Origin: Brachionus manjavacas
Taxonomy: Eukaryota; Rotifera; Eurotatoria; Ploima; Brachionidae
Assembly (NCBI GenBank): GCA_019054805.1
Contig: JAHQIY010000004.1
Coordinates: forward strand, 806,001 to 870,000
Direction of reading: 5' to 3'
DNA length: 64,000 nt
In this document: piece by piece, positions 54,360 through 64,000 of the stretch
Position numbering within the stretch: the stretch's first letter is position 1
Layout of the letters: each line of letters starts with the position of its first letter
Notes under the pieces: generated by a model
Databases searched by the model: none
Told to the model about the DNA's origin: nothing
Seen by the model: only the letters and a program-made list of their open reading frames with translations
Position numbers and translations under genes: made by a program

Positions 54360-54880
54360 GACTTATAAAGTATTATTTGTAGTAAATATAGCTGTGATAC
54401 AGATGTGACTTACCTGTATGGATGTAGGTTATAAGGCAACATCATATCAGCTCTTATCTGATCTGCTTATGATTAAACTCGGTACACCAATCTCTTCAGA
54501 TCACCCGACGCCACGTGAGCATCCATTCTATCCTTAAAGCTGTTTATATTCCTCGCATTAACTATAATGGAACGCATCAGATTCCAACTATTTGGTGTTT
54601 GATTACAAAGAAATTTCACCCTCATCTCTCCCTTACAGTCATCTTAAATTTAGACATAAATTTGTTCACTCCAGCATCCACTTGTGCTTAAAATTTGCCA
54701 TCTTTTGTTATGATTACTCCTAAGTCCTTTTGTTTCTCAGTTTCTTTCAGTTTCATTTCACTTCCATTTTCCTCAATTAAGAATTATTTTTTCGATTTTC
54801 CTTGCCAAATTTCATCACTTTACACTTTGATCCATTAATTTTCATTGACCAAATTCTACACCATTCGATTGTATATCAAA
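54360..54880 (-). pseudogene. Heavily decayed LINE-A-group fragment
   Basis: The minus strand starts WCRIWSMKINGSKCKVMKFG, with KENRKNN, the segment after the reverse transcriptase YADD box (compare WCREWSMGLNIEKCEIMHIG at 23.9 kb). It continues through a QKDLGVIIT-like stretch and FFVIKHQIVGI (FF-N---N-W block) to about 54400. Many stops and frameshifts. Confidence 0.65.
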
Positions 54881-54921
54881 AAATAATATAATAATATACA
54901 GTCGAATATTTCATTATACTA

Positions 54922-55737
54922 CAGTGCTGCTACGATACCTTGAATTCACCATATTTTACGTAAATTATGGTAAATTCACGATATTTTACCATATTTACCG
55001 TAAAATATGGTAATCTAAAAAAGGGTATTTTTCGTAAAATAACGATAATTATCGTAAAATACCGATAATTACTGTAAAATTCAGTGAAAAAAAATTTCCA
55101 AAATTTCTCGAAAAAAACCGATTTTCATGAAAAAAATTTTTTTTTGAATTTTTGAAAGAGAAAAAAAAATTGATTGAATTTTGTTACAAAAATTGAGGTG
55201 AATTTCGGTAAATTTTTGTAAAAAAAGGTAAAAAATGGTAAAAATTCAACAGAAAAGGAAAAATGGATTTTTTATTATTTCATTCAATTTTTTCTAAACA
55301 AATTAAAATATATACTTTATAAAATAAATTTTATTTTCTAGCTTTTTTTGCTTTTAAGCTGTTAGCTGTCTTGTCCCAAGCTTCGTTGAATGTTGATCCT
55401 TTTGGAATAAATTTTACAAGCCCAGCTTTTTAAAAAAATTTATGTCTAACTTTTGATTTCATTTAAAGCATATTAAAGCAAAAATTTTTTTGTTTTCCTT
55501 TTTCAAAAATTCAAAAAAAAATTTTTTTCATGAAAATCGGTTTTTTTCGAGAAATTTTGGAAATTTTTTTTTCACTGAATTTTACAGTAATTATCGGTAT
55601 TTTACGATAATTATCGTTATTTTACGAAAAATACCCTTTTTTAGATTACCATATTTTACGGTAAATATGGTAAAATATCGTGAATTTACCATAATTTACG
55701 TAAAATATGGTGAATTCAAGGTATCGTAGCAGCACTG
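54922..55737. mobile_element. 816-bp foldback element with ~236-bp inverted arms
   Basis: The left arm 54922-55157 starts CAGTGCTGCTACGATACCTT. The right arm 55501-55737 is its near-perfect inverse. Both ends abut TA (54920-54921, 55738-55739). Arms are full of TTTACGTAAA, GGTAATCT and ACGATAATTATCGT words. The CAGTGC ends and TA duplication are Tc1/mariner-like. The ~340-bp centre holds a coding-like piece. Near identity of the arms indicates either recent mobility or arm conversion. Confidence 0.9.
55332..55440 (-). pseudogene. Coding-like segment in the loop of the foldback element
   Basis: The minus strand reads KAGLVKFIPKGSTFNEAWDK, TANSLKAKKARK and stop. The residue mix is protein-like and basic at its end. 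Not recognised. It could be the C-terminus of the transposase or of a captured protein. Confidence 0.35.
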
Positions 55738-55797
55738 TATATTCGACTGATTATTATCCTACAGTCGAATATAGAAAAACTATAGTCGAGTAAAAGT

Positions 55798-55826
55798 AAA
55801 AATAGAGTTATTTCGACTCTATTTTT
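55798..55826. repeat. Perfect hairpin beside the foldback element
   Basis: AAAAATAGAGT and ACTCTATTTTT pair as 11-bp arms around a 7-base loop. Nearby CAGTCGAATAT at 54899 and 55764 and its inverse at 55738 surround the foldback element. Confidence 0.65.
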
Positions 55827-56116
55827 ATTCTTCAGTAATCTATTTTCAATTTCACACCTGTTAACCGCTATTACCTTATTGTCGCCCGCATACATTTACA
55901 CATATTATTCAGACATTCAGGTAAGTCGTCCATATATTTTAATGTTATCGGGAAATTTTAAAACACGGAAATCTATAGAATTAAGCTCTTACACGTAAAT
56001 TTGTAAAAAATGAATTCTCAAAAGTGATTGAATTTTAATTTTTTCTCGTAATTTACCGAAAAATTCTTATGTTTAAATAAATTTGTAAAGTAAAATGTTT
56101 AAAAAAAAATAAAGAT

Positions 56117-56567
56117 TCAGTGAGTTTTTTTATCAGCCTCGGGGATTGGCAACAATACATAATCTCCAATATTGACTTCAGACAAGAACTTTTTACTCTT
56201 GGTCCTCATTTTCTCAGCTTGCTTTAATTGATTGTCTTGAACAGTTTCGTGGATTCCAAGCAAAATATAAGCGTCACTGTCGATCTCTAGTTCTGGTCCT
56301 AGCTTTGACAGCTCTATTATTTGAGTCAATTGAGTTAACTCATCTAGCTGGTAATCCTTGGGATCAAAACCGTCATTTTCCTCTTTGTCATACTCTAATT
56401 CCATTTCTCTATAAGGATACCCGACAGCATCAAATAATTGTTTGGCTATTTCGAGCTTTGACCATTCTTCCACTGTAATGGTTATTGAACTTATGCTAAG
56501 AGGGGTATCAATTCCAAATTCTGCTTTTAATGGGTTAGATTTGATGCCTGTGTGGTGAGAAATTTAG
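56117..56567 (-). pseudogene. Integrase-bearing transposon remnant (KRBA2/Ginger-like), C-terminal region
   Basis: An open minus frame of 150 codons reads HHTGIKSNPLKAEFGIDTPL, ITVEEWSKLEIAKQLFDAVG, an acidic middle (EYDKEENDGFDPKDYQLDEL), then ETVQDNQLKQAEKMRTKSKK, FLSEVNIGDYVLLPIPEADK and stop. HTGIKSNPLKAEFG is the tail of an rve integrase core (target-joining domain), and QAEKM-SKKF---IGDYV-LPIP-D is the block following it in KRBA2/SCAND3-like proteins derived from Ginger-type transposons. The call is from memory of those families. The catalytic core and the 3' remainder are missing. It is unusually well preserved in frame. Confidence 0.6.
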
Positions 56568-58019
56568 CTATCAAAAAACTAGATAGTTACTAACTCGATC
56601 ATATTTGACATTATTTAATTTAATTGTACTAACAAAAAATAATAAATAATAAAAAATAATTGACACTAACATCAGTTTTTTGTTTTTTTAATATATTAAA
56701 CGCGAATTATTAATTTAAAAAGTGTAAGTACATGTTCATATAAAATGCAATATCAAAAAAGAAGTAAATTCCCAAATAGTTCACCATTATCAGTTAGATA
56801 TTTTTTTTTTAAAATAAGTATAAAGATTTGCTTAGAGTTCATGTAAAAGAAATAAAATTTTTTAAATTTCCATATTTCTGATATTGGCATCAATCAAGAA
56901 GTTAAAAGAAAACATTTGATTCCTTAATTTTTATTTTTTTTTATTATCATCTGAATCCTTTTTTCAAATAATGTTTTGTTGGCAACAAACGGAAGGATTT
57001 AGATTTAGAGTCAGTATTTATTATTTTGGCAGCTACAATGAACCTGTTTGATTTTTAGTATTTGTTAATAAGTTTAAAAAAAGTAGAAAATTTTTTTTGT
57101 AAATAAATTAACAAAAAAAAGGCTTCCTTAATTTTAAAAAAAAGCAGGTTATTAAGCATTTTCAAAGGAAACATTCTCTTAAATTCCACTTACAATTCAT
57201 GACACACCGCATCTTTTAGTCGAATTGGATTAAAAAAAATTTCAAAAAAATAGCATGCACATGTGTGAATAGAAAAAATATCAAAGGCAGTTTAATTAAT
57301 TTTCAATTTTTGTCCTCAAACAGGGTGATTTGTAATAAAATATTCAATTTCATCAAAATTCGAAGCTAAGTATCATGCTCAAATAAAAAAATATTTTCTT
57401 AGTAATAATAAAACAATAAATCCTGTCATTTTATGCTTCTAATAAAATGAAAAAATATCTAATGTCAAATTAAGCCACTTAAAGAGATTGCTTTAAAAAA
57501 TAATTGATTAGGAATCTTCATGTGGTTTAATAGAGTAAGTAAATTTTAAATTTAAAAAAATGGCACCAAATACTCCAAAAATCAATAAAATTATTTAATC
57601 AAATTAGTTTTATACTATTAATATAATTGTCAAATAATTTTAAGAAAAATACTTAAAGATACTCGAAATATGGGATAGACAAAGATTTGTTTAGTATTTT
57701 ATTTATTTTCAAATTAAAGTTGATAAAAAGAGTTCGTTTGAACAAGATTTTTACACAAATCTAAAAACCTGTTCTTTCCTTGGTCGCCCTTGAGGTATTT
57801 TGAGTGAAATTTTTTCCAAAATTTAATAAAGCTAGAATTTTTCGGTTGCCTCTTAATAAAAAATAGGAAAATGAACAGGTCCTGAGACATCGTCCAGATT
57901 CTTAAAAAAAATTATAAAATTTGAATTTCAGATCCTATCAAGGAAACTTTTTTTGAAATATCTGAAAAAATGTGGTTTTTTAAGGACTACCAAATATATC
58001 AAGTAATATCATTTATTTA
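56568..58019. other. AT-rich DNA, no gene recognised
   Basis: No motif-bearing frame or transposon ends seen. Confidence 0.55.
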
Positions 58020-58800
58020 TTTGTTCTCTGTAAGGTTTGCGCGTAGCAAAACCCCAGCACTATCTTAATCGACAATTTTCGATAGCATATTCGTAATCTA
58101 CGTATATGAAAACCTAGGAAAACTTGTTTTTTTAGGGGGGAAAAAAAAAAAAATTTTGACTAGAGGGTCTTGAAGTTTGATAGTTTTTGAAAACAGTGGT
58201 TTAGGTTTTTGAAATTTTTGAGATGAGTTTTCATTCAAAAGTTACTATATCTATATATATTTTTAAAGAGCGCAAAATTTTCTATTAAATGATATATTTT
58301 TCAAGTATTTTAAGTGGAATTAAATTGCGCTTTAAACCAAAAAAACACATTTTTTTGTGCTTTTTTCCAATTTTTTTGATTCTCGTCGGAGGATTGATCC
58401 AAGATCCTAACTTTTATATTAAAATTATAAAACTAGACAAAATTCTGAACAAATCTCAGGTTTCACTTTTTTTATTTAAAGCTTAATTAGTCCAAAAAAA
58501 AAGTCAAAATATAGTTCAATTTCTAAAAAAAATCATTAAAATTTAATTTTCATCTTTTATATTAATAAACTATTAGAAATTCTTAGATGCTCTTGTGTTT
58601 TGGCATTAGATTTGCCAGAGAAGTATGTTTTAAGAATTTGACCGTAGCTCAATCCATTTTTATAAGCTTTCAAACAACACCAAAATCTTCTGATCAGTTT
58701 GTTATTTATTTCCTTTCCAAAAAATTCTCTTCTACAACTCTCTAATAATCTTTTCATTGAATCAAATTCTGATTTTTTGACCTTCTCTTAATTTTTATTT
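58020..58800 (-). mobile_element. Repeat family C copy carrying protein family X
   Basis: Read on the minus strand this locus has the family X coding segment (58790-58557) followed by about 500 bp of non-coding sequence. The latter includes ACCTGAGATTTGTTCAGAAT (58440-58465 inverted), the AGAAAATTTTGCGCTCTTTA motif (58265-58285) and CGTAGATTACGAATAT (58085-58100). The same pieces accompany the coding segment at 21.5-21.9 kb, and part of them form the MITE-like copy at 18.1 kb. The outer ends of the element are not determined. Confidence 0.5.
58557..58790 (-). pseudogene. Conserved unknown protein family X, C-terminal part
   Basis: The minus frame reads KKSEFDSMKRLLESCRREFF, GKEINNKLIRRFWCCLKAYK, NGLSYGQILKTYFSGKSNAK, TQEHLRISNSLLI and stop. 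The first ATG at 58757 is internal because similarity with the 22.0-kb copy reaches a few residues further left. Fixed residues across three copies: FG-E---KL-RRFW-CL--Y-NG--YGQ-LK-YFSGK and EHL-ISNSL. This copy has no internal stop in the shared region. Function unknown. Upstream coding sequence is not visible because a TAA precedes it at about 58795. Confidence 0.55.
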
Positions 58801-58974
58801 AAGTAATACTATATCAATGTTTAGCAGATAAAAATTAGCTTATTTGCTGGTGAGGCCCTAGCCACAATGGGAAAGCCGAAAGTTGGGTGTCCCATCCAAA
58901 TTTTCGCTATTCGCTACATGTATTCATCTAGTACATGTAGCAAAAGGATATGTATTACAAAAGTTTAAGTTTAT

Positions 58975-59074
58975 TTAGAACTTCTCTGAAGTGCTCTACC
59001 CATCTCTATGCCTGATCTCTTTCAATACTTGAGATTCGCCGATGCTTATCTTTCATTAATGCTGTTCTGCTTTG
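58975..59074 (-). pseudogene. RTE/SR2-like linker fragment, interrupted by a MITE
   Basis: The minus strand reads RTALMKDKHRRISSIERDQA, a TAG, RWVEHFREVLNKL. The DQ--RWVEHF--VLN motif is typical of the segment just before the reverse transcriptase in RTE/SR2-type elements. The hAT MITE at 59083-59392 lies directly upstream. Confidence 0.6.
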
Positions 59075-59082
59075 GAAATATT

Positions 59083-59392
59083 CAGACTTGTATTTAAGTC
59101 ACAAGTCTTAAGTCAAGTCAATGACTTAAATTTTTTTTTTTTTTAGTGAAGTTTAGTCAAGTGAACTAATTATCTGATTTTTAAACTAAAAATAAATTTG
59201 ATTTTTTATTTTAATCCAAAAAAAGTTTAGTTTTAAAATCAGAAAATTAGTTGACTCGACAAAACTTCACTTAAAAAATGAAAAAAAAATTTAAGACATT
59301 AGCTTTGACTTAAAAAAAAAATTTAAGTCAAGTCATAACTTTGACTTAAATTTTTCTGACTTAGACTTAAAACTGTGACTTAAAAACAAGTC
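59083..59392. mobile_element. 310-bp hAT-type MITE with near-perfect 8-bp target duplication
   Basis: It starts CAGACTTGTATTTAAGTCAC and ends inversely GTGACTTAAAAACAAGTCTG. The flanks are GAAATATT (59075-59082) and GAAAGATT (59393-59400), 7 of 8 equal. An internal inverted repeat (GTGAAGTTTAGTCAAGTGAA versus TTGACTCGACAAAACTTCAC) adds a second hairpin. Same family as 32081-32313 but longer. Confidence 0.87.
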
Positions 59393-59400
59393 TGGAAAGA

Positions 59401-60603
59401 TTCACTTATTCTATTAGTGACCCTATGTAGTGTATGGAGGTCAGCTCTAAAGCTGGCTAGCTTGAAAAAACTTGAATTATATAATAGGTTAGATATGATT
59501 TTAATTTTAGCTTTAGACTCTTTTTTTTTTTGGCTTCATATCAGTCCATGGAAAAATTTGTGGTTTAAAAAAAATTTGAGGAATTTATAAATAGGACTCT
59601 TCCGAACGCTGTTTGACTTTTTTTTAGTAATAATCTTTTTATTAATTTTTATTAATTTCTTATTTATTTTTTTTTTATTTTTTTCAGTTTTTATTCAGAG
59701 ATGTAATAAAAAAATAGATAAATCATGGATGATTTAAATTAAACTACACTAAAAAAATTAGTTTCTGTTCGTAAAAATTCAAATTTCTAATCTTAAATCT
59801 TACCCAGGTTTGTTATATTTTTGTACTCATCTATTTCTCTTCTGAAGATAGTTGGGTTGTAGATTTATTTTTTTTCATATATTTAAACAAATATTTTTAA
59901 AACATTTTTTACCAGCCTGTGCTGGACGTTTTGTTTATTTCTTTTCTTTTAGTTTTAAAATTGAATTGGTTTGATAAGGATTTTTTGTGTGTGGAGAACT
60001 CACCACTTTTTTTACTTAATTTGCTTAACTAAGACCATGACCATGTGTTTCTTAAAATTTACTAAGACTTCTCTTAAATAATAATTAACCCGATTTCCTA
60101 AGCCAAAGTCTAAACAAATCTAATAAATAAAAAAATTACCTTTTTATGAAAATTTTTGAATTTAGCATTTATATTTTCAAAAAAGTATTTCAGTTTATTC
60201 ATAGTCAAAAGATGAACCTGAAGAGCCACAATTTTTAATGATAGAATTTTTTTTAATATTATTGTCGTGCCCAATAATGGGTGAAAAAAGCAAGGTTAAA
60301 AAAAGATTATTTTATTTAACTTGATCATGAGGCAAAGACAAAGACAGCTCTCTTCTGGCAGCTAAATCGATCATCTACTTTAAATTAAAGTTAAATAAAT
60401 AAATAAAATTCTTCGTTAAGTCCTTAAATTTTATTAGTTTGATTCAAACTTCTTTTTGCTCTTCTTTTTTGGAAAACTAAAGCTTAAAGTTGATAAAACC
60501 ATGCTGAGAATCAGATAATAAATCGTGTTTCAGAAGTAAAGATAGTCATCTTATTACAAGCTCTAAAGAATTCTACAAAAATTATTATTTTAGGAGACAG
60601 GAC
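59401..60603. other. AT-rich DNA, no gene recognised
   Basis: No coding motif. The patch 59400-59470 may be more of the RTE-like fragment, too decayed to tell. Confidence 0.45.
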
Positions 60604-60612
60604 GGTAATTAC

Positions 60613-61053
60613 GGGATAGTGAAGTTGAGAGCATTTTACTTAAAATTGCAAAAATCGCATATGATAACTTAATGAAATTTTTTTTAATATTAATAATGAA
60701 AATTTGTTAAATAAAATGTTAATTTAAAAATTTAAAAATATTTTGAAAAATCGATTATTGTTAAGTTAATTTTGCAATAATTAAAAAATTTTATGTTGAA
60801 TTTTTTTATTTAAATTTTTTAGATTTTTATCAAACTATTCACTAATTTTAAAAGTTAACTTAAAAATATTTGATATGTAAAATAACAGCCTGAAATAACC
60901 GAATTTTAATAATAACAATAAAAATAAAAGTTTATTAATAAATGGTTGAAAATTTGTTAATTATTGTTAAATAAATTTTTTCATACCAGCATTCATTTTG
61001 AATTAGTTATTTATGCTTTTTTCGAACAAAATTGCTCTCAACTTCACCCTCCC
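60613..61053. mobile_element. 441-bp MITE with GGG termini and GGTAATTAC flanks
   Basis: The left end GGGATAGTGAAGTTGAGAGC and the inverse right end (GGGAGGGTGAAGTTGAGAGC read on minus) form ~26-bp inverted repeats. GGTAATTAC flanks it on both sides (60604-60612 and 61054-61062). If those flanks are target duplications, they are 8-9 bp, which with GGG ends would fit Merlin-like or MULE-like elements. The flank is itself nearly palindromic, so it may instead be part of the inverted ends. Confidence 0.75.
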
Positions 61054-61062
61054 GGTAATTAC

Positions 61063-64000
61063 CTATAGAATTTTTCTTTATCTATAAAATATAAAAAGTT
61101 AGTGTTTTAGTTAAAGTTTAGCACAATTTTAGACATAACAATTTACGACTCTTTATGTTTGTTCAGTATTTACCAAACTTTATTTATATTTTTATGTCTC
61201 AGCAACAGCTTGCCAAAATAAATAATCATTCTTTTTGTTTTATGTTTAGTTTTTTTTTTCAAAACAATAAAATTTAACTTTATGTTTTCGTTCACTTTTT
61301 TAAAGATCAAAAATTCAAAATCTCTTCACAGATAAATTCAGCAAAAGTAAAAAATTCCGATTTGGGCATTACTTTTTTTATTTTCATTTTTTTTCTCATA
61401 CTAAAATATTTTATATTTAATTTTTTTAAATATTAATCTTTATAATAAACACTTAAAGGTTATTTATTTCGATTTGGAAGAATGGTCAAAGAGCAGATGC
61501 TGTTGGGCCTATTATATGAAAATTATTATTGCTACCATTTATAGCTTTAGCGGTAAAAAAAGGGGAAAAAAAAGAAAATTTAAATTGTAACAGGTTTTAA
61601 CAGATTTCATGATTGTTAATTAAAAATTTTAAAATGATTGTTTTAATGATTTCACAGAAAATCTAAGAGCTTGTCATTCGGTTTTTGAATTAGTTAGAGT
61701 CGGTGATGCTTCTGGTACCATCTAGTTAAAAATTATTTAAGAAGTGATGAAAAAATTTTAACAATTAAATAAAACAAATTTACAAAATGCTAAAGAAAAT
61801 TTTAATTAGAATGGACCATAGAGACATAAAATAAATAAATTTCAGAATATTGATATTTTATTACCTTGTTAGTTAAAATTAATTTTTATTTGTTGATTTT
61901 AGTGAAACAAATTTCGTTCATGTTGTTTCATCATCAAAGTTAAAAAAAAACTTAATTTTGCCAATTTAAATTAATGAAAAATATTGATTATTCAAGGATT
62001 TTTGTTTAATGTTTCAAATGTCTTTTCTTAATAAAAAAGATTGTTGTTAAATAGAATAAACAATTTGTAAATTTTTAATACGTTTTTTCCTCAATTAATT
62101 AAATTGGACATAAACTAAATAGAAATGTAAAAAACAGACAGAAATTTGTTAGTTTAATTTTATTAAATTTTATTAAAAATAGACAGAAATTATATTTTCT
62201 CGTAATAATACGCCTTTATTCTAAGCCTGTTCCTCAAATAGACGTGTTCAGAAGCTGGGGGTTAATAGATTAAAATAAAAAAATAAAAAGTTTTGTAGGA
62301 ATCTGTTTTATTAACAAAATTGAGGTAATTTTACAACAAAATAATAACTATGGAAGATAAAATGACAAGAAGGACCAGAGAAAAAAATTGATATCAAATC
62401 AACTTAGAAATCATACGCTTCTGTCTGATAGATTTTTTTAATTTTTAAAATTCCATCAGAATTTTAAAGTGGTAATTTTCAGAAATTGTCACTGCTTTGA
62501 AAAATTTAGCGTAAAATAATGATTAAATACACAAAAATTTTTTTTTAAATTAGTTGTCTGAAAGCTTTAAAAATTTCTATTGACAATCCACTTCCTTAGA
62601 GCAATAATATTTCCCACTAGTTTTAAATCTCTCATCATTTACTTGACACATTTGCCCGAGGTTCCAAATCAATTAAGAGCTTTTAGATCAACATGAAAAA
62701 TATTTTACCAGATATAAAATTAAATGTTCGGCTATTCAATTGTAGCTATTTTTAATTTGGTTGATGACATAAAATAATTAAAGCTATGTCACAATTAAAA
62801 TTTTTTGCAGTGATATTGAAATAGGCCTAATAAAAAAACATTTTTATGATTATTTTGTTCCTAGTTATTTGGCGAGATTTTTAAATTATTTATTAAGCAA
62901 ACTCTACGTGGGTGAAGAATAGCTAGGAAAATAAAACAAAAAAATGTATTTATACAAAAAAAAGCTATTGAAAATTAGTAGAAATTTTAATTTAATTTTA
63001 GTTTATTTGAACGTGTAAAATTAATTTTTATTTAAATGCAATAACTATTGACCAAATATTAGTCATTTTTTCGAATTTAATTTTAGTCATGGGGAGTATT
63101 TTTTTTATTTAAATATTTATTTTTCTAAATGGTTAATAGTTAACTAACTTAAATTTAAAAAAAAAAGAAGAATTATTTATTTTATATAAAAGTTAATTTT
63201 TTTACCCCAATTTATTAGTATTCGATAAACACTTATTAATAAGAAAAAAATAAAATGACACTTTTTTTTCACATTGACACAAAATTAATTACAAAAATAC
63301 CAAAAGTTTAAAAAAAAATTTCTTTTTCCACATTTATTTGGAGGATCTTTATTTTAGTTCCACACTTTTCATTAAACATTTCTTGTGTTACTGAATCTAT
63401 TCTTGATAATATAATGAATTTGGTTGTGAGTTGGTGGCTGGATATTTTCTTTTATTAAACTACGCTTGATTTCCTTTTAGGTCCATCAAAGTGATCGAAA
63501 AAAAAAATTTTTCTCTAAAGAGGCAGCAGCAGAATCTTAAAAAAATGGCCAGTTCTAGCAGAAACAATCAGAGAAAGATAATTTAAATTTTTTTTCCTTA
63601 AGTTTTGTTTCTTTTTGGGCTGCAATTAATTATAAAGGACTAATTACTAAAAACTGCGTTTATTAGAGTTCAATCTCTATTTAAAAAAATATCAAAAAAA
63701 TTTTGTAAAAAAAATTAGACGACTAAAAATTAATAGAGCTGATTTTTTGATCCGCTTTTTCAAATTAATTATTAAAATGAAATTTGAAATTTTTATATTG
63801 AAGTTTTTTAAAGATGAGCAACCAGCATCAATAATTGATTAAAGAATAAAAATAAGTGTCAACAATTTTTTAATAAACAAATAGAAAAATTTAATATAGT
63901 TTGTCAAATTTAATAAATATTTTATTTAAATTTTTTTTAAACCAAAATATTTTAGTGCCCTATAAATTTGTAAATTTTTGGTATTGATGGTCATTTAATG
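61063..64000. other. AT-rich DNA, no gene recognised
   Basis: Nearly 3 kb of A/T-rich sequence without motif-bearing frames or clear repeat structure. Confidence 0.55.

Noticed and set aside
55490..55729. 79-residue plus frame
   Set aside because: Lies in the right arm of the foldback element; it is a by-product of the inverted repeat.
57781..57800. Possible RTE-like 3' fragment (CTCAAGGGCGACCA on minus)
   Set aside because: Only about 14 bases resemble the RTE-like QGR motif; flanks do not match.

Overview
This is a very AT-rich window (mostly A/T with long homopolymer runs). It carries animal-type retrotransposons and DNA transposons, and one protein-coding exon that ends in a GTAAGT splice donor. 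I see no bacterial operons, ribosome binding sites, rRNA genes or CRISPR. The best reading is an intron-rich, transposon-rich invertebrate genome. A monogonont rotifer such as Brachionus would fit the base composition and mobile-element mix, but that is a guess and not shown by the sequence.

Layout. Positions 1-7500 are a nest of LINE retrotransposons. A Jockey-like family (LINE-B, plus strand) is interrupted at 814-4572 by a CR1/L2-like element (LINE-A, minus strand). LINE-A is flanked by two ~340-bp direct repeats, and its ORF1 and ORF2 lie in one frame separated by a single TAG. A second, 5'-truncated LINE-B copy follows head to tail. Positions 7.5-23 kb are mostly AT-rich non-coding DNA with LINE fragments (9.6-10.6, 13.0 and 17.9 kb), miniature transposons, a tRNA-like SINE (15.9-16.1 kb) and an inverted-repeat locus at 21.8-22.2 kb that encodes pieces of an unrecognised conserved protein. 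Positions 23-31 kb hold a 5'-truncated LINE with an 8-bp target duplication, a decayed Tc1/mariner element with a MITE nested in it, and an internally deleted LINE. Positions 32-40 kb hold two hAT-type MITEs with perfect 8-bp target duplications, tRNA-derived SINEs and a dead pogo/jerky-type transposon. Positions 40-44 kb are nearly featureless.

The only convincing host gene sequence is a GC-richer exon at 44858-45960 (plus strand) encoding a Ser/Asn-rich protein region that I cannot name. Its neighbouring exons are not recognisable here. Positions 46-61 kb continue with LINE-B and RTE-like fragments, a foldback element with ~236-bp arms (54.9-55.7 kb), an integrase remnant of the KRBA2/Ginger type (56.1-56.6 kb), a second copy of the unrecognised protein family (58.6 kb), another hAT MITE (59.1-59.4 kb) and a 441-bp MITE with GGG ends (60.6-61.1 kb). 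The last 3 kb are AT-rich with nothing recognisable.

Almost every coding sequence here is a transposon relic with frameshifts, stops or deletions, so the window is best read as intronic/intergenic DNA shaped by repeated nested insertion. The most unusual items are the 340-bp repeats around LINE-A, the single-stop ORF1/ORF2 arrangement, and the repeat family that carries the conserved C-terminal protein motif at 21.8, 22.0 and 58.6 kb.
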